Shown: positions 11,801 to 25,097, counted from the stretch's first letter. The stretch: DNA of 64,000 nucleotides from Chaetorhynchus papuensis (GCA_013396525.1 VWYX01000673.1:26974-90973), one strand, 5' to 3'. Notes: generated by a model not told the origin, from the sequence alone. Program-made: numbers and translations.

Positions 11801-14301
11801 ACTTCCAGAGCTCAGATTGTTGTGATATATATACACATAAAGTCCTGTATTAACAAGGAAGGATTTGTTTTGAAAAGCATCTTTTATGCACACAGCTGTG
11901 GATTTCATTACGTGTTGTTTATCTTGGTTTATTGTAAATCCTCAGAAAATGACAGTGCTTCAGGATAAGGTAAACAGTTGTACTTAATTGCCTAGAGACT
12001 ATTGTGTTGGAGTAGTTTCGTTTCTCTAGAAGCCTAGATGGTCAGGGAATACGGCGCTGAGGTGAGGAAAAAAGTGTCTGGCATCTCTGGGATGCCTGAA
12101 AGGACACTTCCTTGGCTTCACATAGAGAGGACAAAGTAAAGACTCAGTAATGATTTATCTTTCATGTAAATAAAACAGTATCCCTTTTTTTTTTCCCCAA
12201 ATGTACAATAGAACCTCTGTGTGGGGAAGACTAATGCCGTACTTGACTCAGGATTTCATTTGACCACAATCAATATTGGATGTTTGAGGAGGAGTTTTTG
12301 AAGTTAAACACCTGCCTTCACATTTGCGTAAAAATTCCTATACAAAACAATTAAAATCTTTCCTGTCTTGGAAATATGCTTTGCTTTACTGTACTCAACA
12401 TAGTGTTTTATAATCTCACACTATAGATCACAAAACAGACAGAATCCTGAAAGAAGCACTATGGGAGGCTTCTGATGGAAAAATAAATGTCTGATAGCAA
12501 GTGCAAGGGAAGGATGCTGCTTCTGAGAAGAAGGAGGAGCCTTCACAGAGGATTTTTTTTGGATAGGGAAACCTTAAAACTGTGAGAACAGAAGACAAAA
12601 CTTGAGGAAAAGAAAATACCATCAATAAGGAAGATTTTTTAATGGGTTATTTTATTCCCAATTCATGTAATTTTTGTCTTTTAATGAAACACGTATGTTC
12701 AGATTGGAACCATTTGATGTTCTTTATATATCTATCTTTAAATAAGTAGGACAGTTTCACCAAAAGGCTGCTCTTCCTCTGAGGTCCCCTGACATAATCT
12801 TCCCCCACGCTGCATGCCAATAATAAAAGTGCAATTTTTAATTTAGCTAGTAAGTGAAAGCCGCATCTGTTACAAAATGGCCAGTTGCAAAACTAAATTT
12901 CCCAAAAGACAAAAACCCTACAGTTAAAAGCCCTAGCCTCCAGCTGTCCCTCAAACACAGAATAGCAAAACATGAAATAAGATCCCAAGGTAGGACAGTT
13001 TCCTGTGTCTCACAAAAAAAAAACCCCAACCTTTCAAACTGTATATCAAATCTGAGTTTCACACATTAATTGTAGTAGTTATTGACACTTAGATAGTTAA
13101 TGCAACATTATATGTAACTTGAAATACTTCAAGTAGATCAAATTGCTTGATGGTTAGAATCCTGAGCTTCAACAAACATGTATCACTCAGAGCTCTGGTT
13201 CAATATACCTTTCACTATGGATCTAGCATATTTTCTTCTGAAGACAAGTGGAAATGGTCTGGCCAGAAGAATGATGGTTCTTGTCAAGCTTTTGCCTTAG
13301 TCAGTAAAATCACGGGACAAAATATAGTAATAATTTATTGTGCAGAAGCTGAAGCCCTGGTTCCTCCTTCCAGGACTGTGCTAACCAGGAAGATCAGAGC
13401 TTTGGTCTCCATGTCCTCCTTACAAATATTATGTTTCCTGTACAAGTGGTGCACTTGCAACAAAGCAGGTGAATACTGAAAAGAGAAAGCTCCCCTTTGG
13501 CGTGCTTTATAGCCTGGCATTTTCCTTGGAGGTGAAAGATACAGCCTTGAATGTCCTTGGGTGCAGCATAGTGCTGAGTACAAGATTCACCTCAGACTCT
13601 GTTCTCTAGCTGCTGTGTATGTACTGCTCTTTTCTTCATATCTGCTTTAAAATCAAGCAACTACCTCAGAATTTAATAAATAAATAATAACAAAAGCCTG
13701 ATCCAAAGACTGAGTTTTTGGTGTCTGGAGAGCACTGGCAAAGAAATTTTTAGTTTTGGCTTGGAGGTGTGCATGAGGTATAAGCTGGTCTAGTCTGTAA
13801 TAGGTATCCTCAAAAGCAGAAAAAGAGAAGAAGTGGATTTCTATGTGAAACATTGTGATGTATTATATCCATTGAATGTTGTATAAAATGCTTGTACATA
13901 TCTTAAGTGTTGGCACCTCCAGTGTTATATAAATCCATGGGCCATTTTGGGGGTGATTTGGATTTAAATGGAAGTACTTCAGTTTTGTCTAAGGCCACCT
14001 TTATGTACTTCAGTCACTTAATGAGTTGTACCTTAAAGTTCTATGAACAAATCTATATTAGCTCTAAATTCAGAAACCTCTACAGTTATCAGCTCTTCAT
14101 TTTCAGGCAGGAGAAAATCTCAGAATTCTGTACAGATTTTGATACTTGAGTTTCTAGAGAATGAATCAGTGTTTCTGAGGTACAAACCCAGTTTAATTGA
14201 AACAAACACTTTGTATAACGTCTATAGGTCTCTGTCATGAGGTTTTTCTCTAAACACCACACCATTTTTCCTGAGTCCCCATGTAAAATGCAATTTAACT
14301 T
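5868..14301. other. AT-rich stretch without recognisable gene
   Basis: No transposable element family or exon is recognised in these 8.4 kb. Small open frames (for example 6107-6376, 10292-10603 and 13147-13479) have no recognisable domain and lie in low-GC sequence. A single ambiguous base is at 8958. A short (TG)n-like tract lies near 9973-9990. The area 13140-13600 is slightly richer in GC but carries no recognisable signal. Confidence 0.55.
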
Positions 14302-15672
14302 TGTTGTGGTTTGACACTGATCAAACACCAGGCACCCATTCACCCAGCCTCTTTAGCTTTCAGTTGGGCAGAAGAGAGGGAAAAAAAATTAATGAAGGGC
14401 TCATGAGTTGAGATGAGGATTGGGAGAAGAGCAGTCTAAAGGCAAAACAGGTTCAAATTTAAATGTATGAAGTAATTTTATTATTAATAGAGTTAGAGGA
14501 GGATAATGAGAAGTAAAATAAGCCTTCAAAATTCCTTTTTTCTCTCTCAGCCCCTCCCTCCTTCTCATCAACAGTGTAGGGAGACAGGGTGTGGGGCTTT
14601 TGGTCAGTTTATCACCCGAGATCTTTTTCAGTTCACTTAGGGAGAGGAGACTTTCTTCTGCTATGTCATGAGTCCCTCCCACGGGCAAAACAGTCTTTCT
14701 AAAACTGCTGTGGCATGGGTACCTCCTCCATGGGGAGCAGTCCTCTAAGGATAGGCTGCTCTAGTTTGGAAGCAAGGGCGTTCTTTCTCTATGTCTGGAA
14801 GCAGGGGCCTTCTCTCTCTATTTGGGTCCCCCACTGGATCACAGCTTCTACTGGCATCCACATGCTCCAGCATAAGCACTTCTCCCACAGGCTGCGAGTA
14901 GATCTCTGCATCCCCCATGGACTTCATGGATTACAGGGAGACAGTTTGTTTCACCACGGTCTTCACCACAGCTTGCAGATGAATTTTGGCTCCAACTCTT
15001 GGAGCACCTCCTCCCCCTCCTTCTCCACTGACCTTGGTGCCTCCATGTTGTTCTCTCTTACATGTCCTCACTTCGCCTTCTTCTCTATCTAGAAGAAAAA
15101 CTGTTGCCTGTAGCTACCATTGCCAGCAAGTTCCATGAATTCAAAAATTTTTTGGAGCATCTCGCAGCACTGAGATGTTGATTTCATCTAAGTTCTCCGT
15201 TGGGGAATCACTCATTTTGTTTCCACTGTTGGCTACATGGCTCCCACCACAGCGCTGGTGCTATTTAATGCCTCTCTTCATGAGGGCTGCCGGGAAGGAG
15301 AAGCTGCTGCCACCACCCCTCCCCTCCTGCGCATGATGTGGCTGTCTAGGGGTGGCCAGGCAGACAAAGCTTGCCATGGGCCACACCAACATGGCAGTGG
15401 CCGCAGCAGCGCATCGCCGTGGACTGTGCTCAGGATGGCAGTGGCCGCAGTGCCTTGCCACCCCTGGAAAAAAACTACATGTGTGCTGTTTTGATTTTCT
15501 TCTCAAATATGTCATCACAGAGGCATTACCCCAACCTCTCTAACTGGGCCAGCAGCACGACCATCTTCCAAGCCATCAGGGATTGGCTCTGTCAGATACA
15601 GTGGAAACTTCCAGAAGCTTCTCACAGAAGCCACCCCTGCTACCAAAAAACAGGCCATGCAAAACCAATACA
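14302..15672 (-). mobile_element. Long solo LTR, avian ERVL-type family two (copy D)
   Basis: About 1,371 bp, starting 'tgttgtggtttgacactga' and ending 'aaaaccaataca' on the plus strand. This matches a long bird LTR family whose coding-sense start resembles TGTATTGG. ACTT flanks both sides (14298-14301 and 15673-15676). The left flank reads AACTT, so this may be a 5-bp duplication that lost one A. Minus orientation is supported by AATAAA on the minus strand (plus 14477-14482), near the 3' end. The middle has the family's degenerate 'ctcc...catgggtacctcc' type repeats. A GC-rich part (about 15240-15470) contains a 16-bp direct repeat at 15391-15406 and 15435-15450. No internal retroviral genes adjoin it. 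Open frames inside are incidental. Confidence 0.82.
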
Positions 15673-17800
15673 ACTTGTTACTTGAACTATTTTTGACTCA
15701 GAAGACTGCTAATAGAGAAGTAATAGGGCAGAAACATGAGGCATTATTTCGTCAATGTTTTCTGAACTACATTTAGTGTACTGAATTTTAGACTGTGCTA
15801 TCAATGATTTCCCAGAAAACGGGACATTTTTACAGGATAACTTTTAAGAGTATGCTCCCTTCTTCTGGAATAGAATTGGATTATTGCTATTATGATGCTA
15901 ATTCTGCAGCTCCCTCAAGGTGCTAAAGTCTGCATACCATCAATATGTTCTGTTGTATTCCTAAAACTGACCACAAACCCTTCAAAGAGTGGCTACTGCC
16001 ATCATTGCTATTTTTCTTATCTTTTGCAAGCCACTGCATGGTAAGATTTTTTACTGATTCAAGCCAGTAGTCTAGCATTTCTTTTTTGTCAAGTACGTAA
16101 ATGTGATATTTAAAAACAGGAGGGGAGGAGTGAGAATCTGATTAACTCCTACGCCTTATTAGATGGCTTTAAAGTTAGACAATTTGAAGACTTTCTAGAG
16201 GTTTTTCAAATTGCTTCACTGAATTACTGTCAATACACCTGTGCAACGAGCTCACTAAACAGAATTCTCTCAATACTATCAATGTTGTTAGAAAGGAGAC
16301 ATTGGACTAAAAGGTAATGTGATTGCCAATTTCTTTAATGGGCATTCTTAATGAATTTTGTCAGAAGACTGATTCACATAGAACATGCACAATTAGCTGT
16401 GCCCACATTTAATACACCACAATTGCCACATTAGCCTTGGTGTCATTACTTCTTGGAAGTGCTTTTCTTCTAAAGTGTATTGTGCAGTAATATAATACCC
16501 TAAGCATTATATACAGATAAAAAGTCACTTTTTTAATTGCTCATGTTCCCCAAATTATGATACACATTAAAAAAAGGATGAGTATACCATATACAAAATG
16601 TCTTAATCAGCCAATAAAAAGAAGATAATTAAGCCTCTTTTGAAACTCAGTTGAAGTAAACATACAGAGATGTGACTTCTGGTCCTTGGTCAATGACTGA
16701 TTAATAAAATAGAATTTAAACATATTGTCCTTGTCTTGCATATGACTACATTCAAATACACAGCAGGAAGTTCCCTAAGTCAAACTAATTATGTTGTTTT
16801 TAGAAAGTCTTCTTACAAGTTCCTCTTATTTTTCTTTGGGCTTTTTTTTGTTTGTTTGTTTCTGTCTTTCACCTTCTGTTAAGACTTAACATACAAATTT
16901 AATTCTGAAATCGGGTTGAACATTTCAGCTTTCTCTATTAGGGAAAACAGACATATGGATCTATCTCTTATTAGCACTTAGTAAGAGCTGCTACCCTCAT
17001 ATGGCTCACAAATATGCCACATTCTCTCGAGTCCTGAGCAGGCTGCAGCAAGCAATGCCACTGTAATTGTATGTGGGTAATCTTTGCTGAGTTGTGCAGG
17101 GAGCTGCACCTTGGCACTTCTGCATCTGTCACACAAGCTGAACTCTCAATACATACGAACTCTCTATAGGCAGCTGAAATATGAAGGCTATTTGTCTAGA
17201 TATATTGACTATAGAGACTATTTGAAAGTCTATTTGTTTCATTGTTTTAATCAACTCAAATTTATGAATTGATTGATTTTTGCAGACTGCAATAGTGTTT
17301 TATTTGTTTCAAGTAGGAGGTGACATGAGCTTATGTGAAAACAGTAACAGACAGATACTGCAGAGAATTAAAACAGAAGTTACAAAAAGTACCAAGTCAT
17401 TAAAATCAAAACTTCTTTTTCCTGTGAAATCATGAATAAATATCTTGAGTACAGTTTTTTTTTTTCAAAGATTCAGAATTTTCACAACATTGTTTAATCT
17501 TTTCAGAAAGTTGCTTCTTGTTGAGAGGAACTAATAGCAAAACAAATCAAGTTTGCAGAAATACCTGATAATTGAACTAGAGATGATATTGTTAAAATTG
17601 TCTTAGATGTAGCTGAGTTATTATGAAGTATTAGAGTCAAGTGTGAAGACTTTTTATTCTTTGGTACGTTGATCCTGTGGCAGGCTATTTAAAATTTTAA
17701 TGATGTTTGTTTCTATAGGCTTTTCTAGATAATGTGTTCAGACAATGCCCTTTAGGTATAATATACAGCCATTAGTATCAATAAAATGCCACAGGCTGTG
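15673..17800. other. AT-rich stretch without recognisable gene
   Basis: I see no repeat family or exon. A T-rich tract with (TTTG)n character lies near 16843-16862, and a T run lies at 17455-17465. Confidence 0.55.
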
Positions 17801-18100
17801 TCAAAGAATCACAGAATGTCTAAGGTTGGAAGAGACCTCTGGAGGTCACTTGGTTCCACTCTCCTGATCAAGCAGGGCCATCTAGGGCCCATTGTCCAGG
17901 ACCATGAAGAGATGGCTCTGGAAGATCTCTGAGAATCTCTAAGGTGGAGACTCCATGTCTGGGCAACTTCTGCCAGTTCTTGTTCACCCTCACAGTAAAA
18001 AACTGTTTCCTGATGTTCAGGAGGAAAATACTGTGCTTTAGCTTATGTCACTGCTATTGCCTGTCACTGGGCACATCAAAAAAATCCTCACAAGCTTTGA
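17801..18100 (-). mobile_element. CR1 LINE, 5'-truncated 3' end
   Basis: The plus strand starts 'tcaaagaatcacagaatg' and continues 'aaggttggaagagacctc', the inverted CR1 3' terminus. CR1 3' UTR and ORF2-end sequence follow, with recognisable blocks such as 'caccctcacagtaaaaaac', 'tttcctgatgttcagg' and 'cctgtcactgggcac'. The element therefore reads on the minus strand. It is diverged and its 5' break is near 18100. A candidate small LTR begins about 30 bp further on. Confidence 0.85.
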
Positions 18101-18129
18101 CTCTAAATAAAAGACCAGAATCACATCAC

Positions 18130-18353
18130 TGTCCCAACGTGGACGCATAGAAGACCACATGAAGTCCAGGGTCAGGTCTCAATAGCAGCAAGCCAGTTTA
18201 ATGGTTTTTTCCCCGAGGCTTTTGTATGTTAGTTTGCAAAAAGTGTGTTAAATGGCATAAAGTAATTGGTTCTCTGGCCATCCACCCCTTGAGGGGATTG
18301 GCCAAATTCTAAGACATCCATTCCCAAATGTTTTTCTAGTTGAAGCCATAACA
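18130..18353 (-). mobile_element. Candidate small solo LTR, class undetermined
   Basis: This 224-bp segment is bounded by TG (18130) and CA (18353). Read on the minus strand it starts TGTTATGGC and ends TTGGGACA. In between are a TATA-like 'catacaaaagcctcgg', an ATTAAA poly(A)-like signal just before 'ctggcttgctgc', and a U5-like end. Those parts come in the order expected of U3-R-U5. The flanks share only atc (18125-18127 and 18354-18356), so the duplication is not convincing. I do not recognise the exact family, and a larger truncated element is possible. Confidence 0.5.
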
Positions 18354-21300
18354 ATCTGGCAAAACAATTAGCAGGTGCCAGTGTTTACAAAAATGGTAAC
18401 TTTGTTTTAGATAGCTTGCATGGGAAAGACAGAGTTCTCACAAAATGCTAGAGAGCTGAAGAAATTCACTGCTGAAGCTTTTTCAGCATTCACAGAATCA
18501 GACCATGAGTACGCGGACAAACAGGGACACAGAGAAAGAATATTTAGTTTTCTGAAGGCACAATAATCAGAAGAGTTTTGATAACTGAATTTTAGTAGAA
18601 CAAAGAAGCTGTTTTGCAGGAAAAGGAGTGGAAAGAATTCTAAATTAGTCAAGTGTGATGCACAGGTTGCATTGTAGGCTAAGTGAACTCCAAACAAAAA
18701 ATTACATGTGAGAATGTGCTCTTTAAACAAAATATTTGGAAAGAACATGATTCTATCAAGGAGGACTAGTGGACTTTACTGAAAGCCAGCCTTGAAACTG
18801 AAAATGTCCCCCAGAATTCTAATAAAAGAATATCTGCTTGAGATCACTGAAGACAAAAATGTAACATCCTCCCACCCACCAAAAAAAAAGCCGAACAACA
18901 AACACCTGAAAAGAGACAAAGATTTGATTTGACTGTCTAATTTAGGCCTTTTCATTCAACACTTACAGGACTATTGAGAATTTGCCAAGTAAAAAATTAA
19001 TATATTTCAAGACTTGTTTTTTATTACTTAGCAGTGTTTTGACATAGTGTACAGTAGCTCACGAACTGAATGTGATAAAAAGTCCATGTGAAATAAAAGC
19101 TGTTACATGTTATTAAACAGAAGTTATTTATATTTACTGCAAGTAATTTTCACATCCTTCCTTATGGAATGACACTGACACCAGAAACTGCCTGCCAGAT
19201 TAATTGTGTCTGAAGGGACTGAAAAATCTGAAAGATATTCAAATAGTGACCTGCCATAAAGGACAACAATAAAGACAGTTCTATCCACTGTTATTCAGTG
19301 TTATGCATACCACATATACAATAATTCAAGTAAAAAGGAAAAGTCGTGATAATGGCACAAGAAAAAAAACTTGTAGGAAACATTATTGTACCTGCTTCCC
19401 TGAGATAAAGTTACTAAAAAAAATACAGTATTAGGGAATTGTGTATTCTCCATTTTTGCTGTTTATGACTGTCTTATCAACACCTGATGCTTACCTGCAA
19501 TGTAGTGAACATTAGTCTTAATGTTTTACAGTGAAGTATAGTTTCAATGCATGAAAGTTACAGTGTGTTCCCATTTATCCTCAATATAATAAACCTCAAA
19601 ATAATGGAGCACCAGTGTAGAGGGTAGAAAAGTCAGATTTTAATCTATATTTTGTGCAGGCATATTAAGGAATGGCTCTTGAAAAGCACATGCTCCGGTT
19701 ATGGATATATTCTTCAAGAGAAGCCTAAGAAGCTTTAACTGCTCGAAGCTTTTGTCCTTGGAGATTTACTGTAAAGCTGTGAATGTACAGATGCAGACAA
19801 TGTTGAGTAAAAATCTCACTGTTTTGAAGGCTTCAAGCTATCACCTGATAAAAGTGACAATGCATGCAACAGAGGCAAATAATGACTTTCAGCTGTAGTA
19901 TAGGCAAATGAGTTTGTCCAGTGTCATGCCCTTAGACGGTCATATGCTATAAGGAAAGAATTGTTTTATCTCTCTAAAATTCAAAAAAATGGAAATAGGA
20001 GGGAAAAATTTTTATCAGTTTTACTAAGGAAATACTGGACAGATAGTAAATCGAACCATCTAGGTGTATTGAGCATTTTAGAATGCTCTTTGATAACTTA
20101 GTGTATGAAAAAAGGGATCAGGTGTGATGCATTGAGCATTTTTTAAGGTTATGTTTAATCTACTACTATCTCTAGAAAAATATTTATAGTTGTTCTCGCT
20201 CATGCTAATGAGTTAATATGTATATATTTGTATTGCCTTTGTTGGACAAGCCCAGTATTCTGCAATGATGGCACTCCTTGAATGAATGACATGAGATTAC
20301 TTTCTGGTTTTTGGTTCATAAACCCTCCAAACTAGAGTCTGTAATGATAAGTGTGTCTGAAACACAAGCCACAGTCTTCACAGTCCTCAAATATCTTCCA
20401 CTCCAAATATGGTCTTTGTTCATAAGCTTTGTAAGTTGCACATGTAAGAGGTTTTTCATTTATAAGCTGGCAACATCCAGTATACCAATACAGAATGTTT
20501 TTCAGAAGTTCAAATTTATATGTGCAGAATTAGTGAACCTGGAATTGTCTGGAACTCTGTTAAGACAACTGGAGGTCATTTATGTGGTGTTTCCAGGAAT
20601 GACCTAAAAATCAAGTAAAGTTTAGAAAAAATAATTATTCTTTATGTCTTTGAATTTGTTTGGAGAAGATATACTTCAAAGAGAAGATTAGAAGGGATAG
20701 AAAAAGGCTGAAGGTGTTTCGGGGTTATTTCTTTGTAGGAGGTTCTTTGTCTGTCAGCCATCTTCATTTCTGAATGACAGCTTTTGCTGGAATAAGTGAT
20801 AGGGAAGACTAATTTTTTTCTCATTGTGCCAGATGACAAACCCACAAAGGATGCACGTGGTCTGAACTGCAGGGTTTCAAAGAAACCTTGCCTGCTTTAC
20901 TAAACTCCTTGTGTATTGTTGTAAACTTAGGGTTTTCAGAACCCTTTATCAAGAAGTGTTTGTGTTTGAGTTGCAGTATATCTGCAGTATACCCAGGGCT
21001 ATCTGTATCTCATTATTACCTATTTACTGTAAACAACCAAGTAGGAAACCAGAATCACTTTCATGACTGTAGAAGAGAAATTCAGGTGAAATACAACCAC
21101 AGCCAAAAGAGATTTGTTTTTAAATTCTGGTGAATACTTAAGGTGATGTTTATTATCCTTCAAAAGTTTACTGTATTGATAAAAGAAGAATGCATGAATC
21201 TGCTACAGGTTATGGCATTTTGAAAACCATATTTGGTCACAGTTAAAAGATATGATGCAGAATCATTATTTAATAGAATTTACAGATTCTCTTTTCACAG

Positions 21301-21505
21301 CGACAGCACATTACCGAGAATGGCAGTTTAAGTGCTGAAAGCTGAACAAAATTTTTCCAGTACAGTAATTTAAAGCTAGTATGTCATTCAGCAAACTCAA
21401 ACAAGACCAAATGCACAATTTGCTCTCTTTCTCCATAAATATAAATATATATCTATATAGACATATATAGATATATATAGTCCCACACACATACATATGC
21501 GATAC
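18354..21505. other. AT-rich stretch without recognisable gene; AT microsatellite
   Basis: No exon or repeat family is recognised. An imperfect (AT)n/(ATAG)n microsatellite at 21435-21480 ends about 25 bp before the next LTR. Open frames up to 113 codons (for example minus 18407-18748) have no recognisable features. Confidence 0.55.
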
Positions 21506-22060
21506 TGTCATGGTTTAAGCCCAGCTGGAAATTAAACACCACACAGCTGCTCACTCAAATCCCCCTCTCTCCACCCCACTCTGGTGGAATGGGGACGAGA
21601 TTCAAAGTAAAACTTTCCTGTTGAGATAAGAAGAGTTAAATAATTGAAAATAAAGTAAAATATAGTAATAACGGCAAATGATAATAACAACAAGTGATGC
21701 TCAATGTAGTTGCTCACCACATGCTAATTGATGCCAGACCCACCCCCTGTGAACACAGATCAATCCCTCTTCCCAATAAATCTCCTAGTTTATATACTGG
21801 GCGTGATGTTCTGTGCTGTGGAACATCCCTTTGGTCAGTTTGGGTCACCTGTCCCAGCTGTGCTCCCTCCCACTTTCTTTTTGTCCTCCTCACTGGCAGA
21901 GCATGAGACAAGAAAAAAGTCCTTCACTCAGGAGAAACACAACATGGCAAAACCCAAAACATCAGTGTGTTATCAACACTATTCCCATTCCGGATACAAA
22001 ACACGGCAATGTAACAGCTGCTGAGCAGAAGTTAACTCTACACTAGATGAAACCAAGACA
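21506..22060 (-). mobile_element. Solo LTR, avian ERVL-type family (copy B)
   Basis: This 555-bp copy of the family at 2277 starts tgtcatggtttaagccca and ends 'gatgaaaccaagaca' on the plus strand. A minus-strand TATATAAA lies at plus 21789-21796. The CRE position has decayed to tgatgttc (21804-21811). The flanks gatac (21501-21505) and gatgt (22061-22065) agree at three of five bases, so any target duplication has drifted. No internal region is present. Confidence 0.85.
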
Positions 22061-23250
22061 GATGTGTATATATATATGACAGAGATATAGAAGTATTTAT
22101 AGAAAATAGAAATGTAACACCAAAACTTAGTAAAGTGAACAGTAGTCTTTGGTTCAATCATTGTTGATTTTTCCATGTTTTCTACTTTGAACTATAAATT
22201 TTGCTAAAATACTGGAAGGAGGAATGTCATTAGCTGCCTAGTTCACTTAGTACCGTTTAGGTAAAAAATTGCTATGTCTCTATGAAATCATTCTCTGATG
22301 AGGCAGTATATATTTTTCTTTGAGGTATACTTTCAATTTCTCTTTTGCTGTTTGGGTTCTCACGTCTTATCAGCTACCAGAGTATTTCCTCTTTTGTACA
22401 ATACTTCAAAATCTTCAATATCTTACAGAAACTTAGAGGCCCTCAAAACGTAGAGGTTCTTTGATACTTAAAATAAGCAATGCTAAAATGAAGTCCTTTT
22501 GATATACTGAGAGAAATTATTTTCCCTCATTGATAATGAAAAATGAGAGTCTATTAACACTGATTATTTCCATGACGTGAGTTCATTACTTTTCTTGGAT
22601 AATCAAATCAAAATTCATCATATAAAATGACTATTCTTTTTCATGTGGCAAAGATCCATTTTTCTTTCTAATTACTGTCTTAATTTCTCCAAGCTGTGCA
22701 TGAAACTATAAAAAAATTATTTTCCCCCTATCTGATAAAAATTCTTAGAACAGAAAACTTATCTCATGAAGAGATTTGTATGCACACTTGGTAGAGAAAC
22801 CATCTCATTTAAGATGGACAGGAATTTTATCAGGTCGTAATAGGTAGAGAATAATCTATAAACATTTTATGACCACTCAAAGATAAATTACATACATATG
22901 AAACCAGAACATAATAAGTGATTTTAAAATAAATAATTAATATCTGAAGAATTAGATAATTCATATTTTATGAGACTCTAGTGACAATTTATAAAGTTAG
23001 GTTTGAATATTTCTTTTATACAAGATGGTGACTTCCTTCCCTCTACAGCCAATTGTCACAAAGGAAATCATGGCTGTAGTTAAGGAGAAAACACAACAGC
23101 TCTCTTGATAGAACCAAAATTCCTCAGTCCTCATGGGGAGAAGTATATACTCCATGCAGTGAGTAAATTAAATTAGGCTTGTTATGTCAAGAAAAAGAAA
23201 ACAAAAAAAAGGGAGGGTGAGAAAGGAAAGAAAAAAATCACCTTTTTGAG
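22061..23250. other. AT-rich stretch without recognisable gene
   Basis: A short (TA)n tract follows the LTR at about 22067-22078. An A-rich and G-rich tract (about 23190-23240) lies next to the CR1 3' end. I see nothing else. Confidence 0.55.
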
Positions 23251-23731
23251 AATTACAGAATCAGTTATGTTGGAAGAGACCTCTCTGAGATCATCAAGTC
23301 CAACCTATGACCAAACACAATCTTGTCAACTAGACCATGGCACTAAGTGCCACATCCAGTCTTTCCTTAAACACCTTCAGTAACGGTGACTGTTCCACCC
23401 CTGTGGCAGTCCATTCCAATGCCCAATCACCCTTTCTGTGAAGAAATTCTTCCTAATGTCCAACCTTAACCTGCCCTGGCACAGCACAACATTATGTTCT
23501 CTTGTCCTGTCACTGGTTACCTGGGAGAAGAGGCCGACCCCCACCTGGCTGCACCCTCCTTTCAGGTGGTTGTGTAGAGTGATAAGGTCCCCCCCTGAGC
23601 CTCCTTTTCTCCAGGCTAAACAGCCCCAGCTCCCTCAGCTGCTCCTCACAGGACTTGTGCTCCAGACCCTTCCCCAGCTCTGTTGCCCTTCTCCAGACCC
23701 ACTCCAACACCTCAGTGTCCCTCTTGGAGGA
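23251..23731 (-). mobile_element. CR1 LINE 3' end with ORF2 C-terminal remnant
   Basis: This is the best preserved CR1 in the window. From left to right on the plus strand it shows the inverted 3' end ('ttacagaatcag', 'tgttggaagagacctc', 'catcaagtccaacc'), the 3' UTR, then the end of ORF2. The minus-strand translation includes RELGLFSLEKRRLRG (within 23510-23710), a hallmark of the CR1 ORF2 C-terminus. The frame is broken. The copy is 5' truncated at about 23731, as is usual for CR1. It resembles the CR1-J/Y type; the subfamily was not determined. Confidence 0.92.
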
Positions 23732-24593
23732 TGATTCCTCTTTCCATTTACTGAGGCAATGCCCATGGCTAGATTATTATTTAAGACCTAAAGTGCTAAA
23801 GCAGTCTTTTATTTATCTGTCACAAGGTTGTGCTTCAATATAACTTTTGGAGTTGTGCCTGACTGACCCTTACAGCTTTCTTTTATCCTGGCAGTCTTAT
23901 AGCTAACTTCTGTAGTGATAGACACTTTTCAAACAGAAAGGCTGGAGAGTCAGCATTCAAAGAGGTGCTTATTTTCCTGTCAAAAATGAGTGAAAAGAAA
24001 GCCTCTGTCCCCTTCATGAGTTCACTTATGTTTTCTGTATAAGGATGAATAAAATCTTTCCAAGTTCTTTTGATTTTTATGCTCCTCAGAGACTATTTAG
24101 AAAGCTGGGAGAGGATTCAAACATTATTTTAGTATGGAGGGAAAATATAACCAATATAATTTTTAAAATAAAGCAATGGCAGGATATGGTGGATAGTGAT
24201 GGCAGGGAAGAAAATTAGAATTAAACAAATGTTACATAGTTTGATACTTTTTTTTGTGCTTACATTCAGTTACACAAATACATGTACATGCTTCCATGTG
24301 CAACTACAAACTTTTTGTTTCTTTACAATGCATTTGTGGTTATTGTCTTACATTTTAATAGCAGATCTGCTAGTGTGTCAGGCTCTACAGAAACTTGTGT
24401 TTTACAACATTTGGCATACATAGAAAAAAACTATTAGAGGCAATTCAAATGAACTAGGTGTCCACAATGAAAAGAGCAATTAAAATAATTTTTAGCCAGA
24501 AGAAAAGGCCTTAACATTGAGAAAGATCAATTTTTTGGGGGGTGGAAAGGTGTGTCTTCAGAAGGGACGAAAGCAAGTGTGAGTGTACTAGCT
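23732..24593. other. AT-rich stretch without recognisable gene
   Basis: Nothing is recognised between the CR1 and the LTR that follows. Its last five bases are the left target duplication of that LTR. Confidence 0.55.
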
Positions 24594-25097
24594 TGAAAAC
24601 AAACCAGTGGGAGATCACAAGTCAGAATTATAATTTAATAGGAAAATTAAAATAAACGCAATAGTACAAGAGCACTGGCAGAGTCAGGATACAACCCGAC
24701 ACCCTGTTGGTCAGGGTGGTGGTCGCAGTCCAGATGAAGTGGTTCTGTTGAAGTAGTGATCCTGTAGAAGGGTCTGGTCTTCACCTGAAGGTCCAGTGGT
24801 ACCTTTTGTCCTCTGGGAATCCAGTAGGTAGGACTGCTTGTGCTGTTCCAAAACCCAGATTATATCCAGGTGGGAATGCTTGGCTCCTCCCCCTGGGTGA
24901 AGCATCTCACAATGGGCTGATGTAATTCTATGAGTCATGCGGTGGATCCTTGAGTGCCCATTAACAGAGATAGCCCCCAGAGGGAGTTATCAGGGATGAG
25001 TCATGGTAGGAGATAACGAACACTGCCCCACCTGCTTTAACAGCTTGGGAAGTTGATAGCAGAATACATGCTTTTGGTTACATTGTAACCTAGGACA
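24594..25097 (-). mobile_element. Solo LTR, third avian ERV family (copy H)
   Basis: This 504-bp element is bounded by TG (24594) and CA (25097) with a perfect 5-bp target duplication gtgag (24589-24593 and 25098-25102). The plus strand begins tgtactagcttgaaaac. The minus strand begins TGTCCTAGGTTACAATG, which I recognise as a bird LTR start. A minus-strand ATTAAA lies near the element's 3' end, and TATA, GC-rich and AP-1 motifs sit in the expected U3 order. The 5-bp duplication suggests ERVL-like integration. No internal genes adjoin, so it is a solo LTR. Confidence 0.86.
24858..24937 (-). promoter_or_regulatory. LTR promoter motifs: AP-1, GC-rich box, TATA
   Basis: Read on the minus strand, a perfect AP-1 motif TGACTCA (plus 24931-24937) is followed by a GC-rich box (plus 24882-24893) and then by GATATAATC, a TATA-like box (plus 24858-24866). 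The order fits a retroviral U3 promoter and sets the LTR orientation. Activity cannot be judged. Confidence 0.5.
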
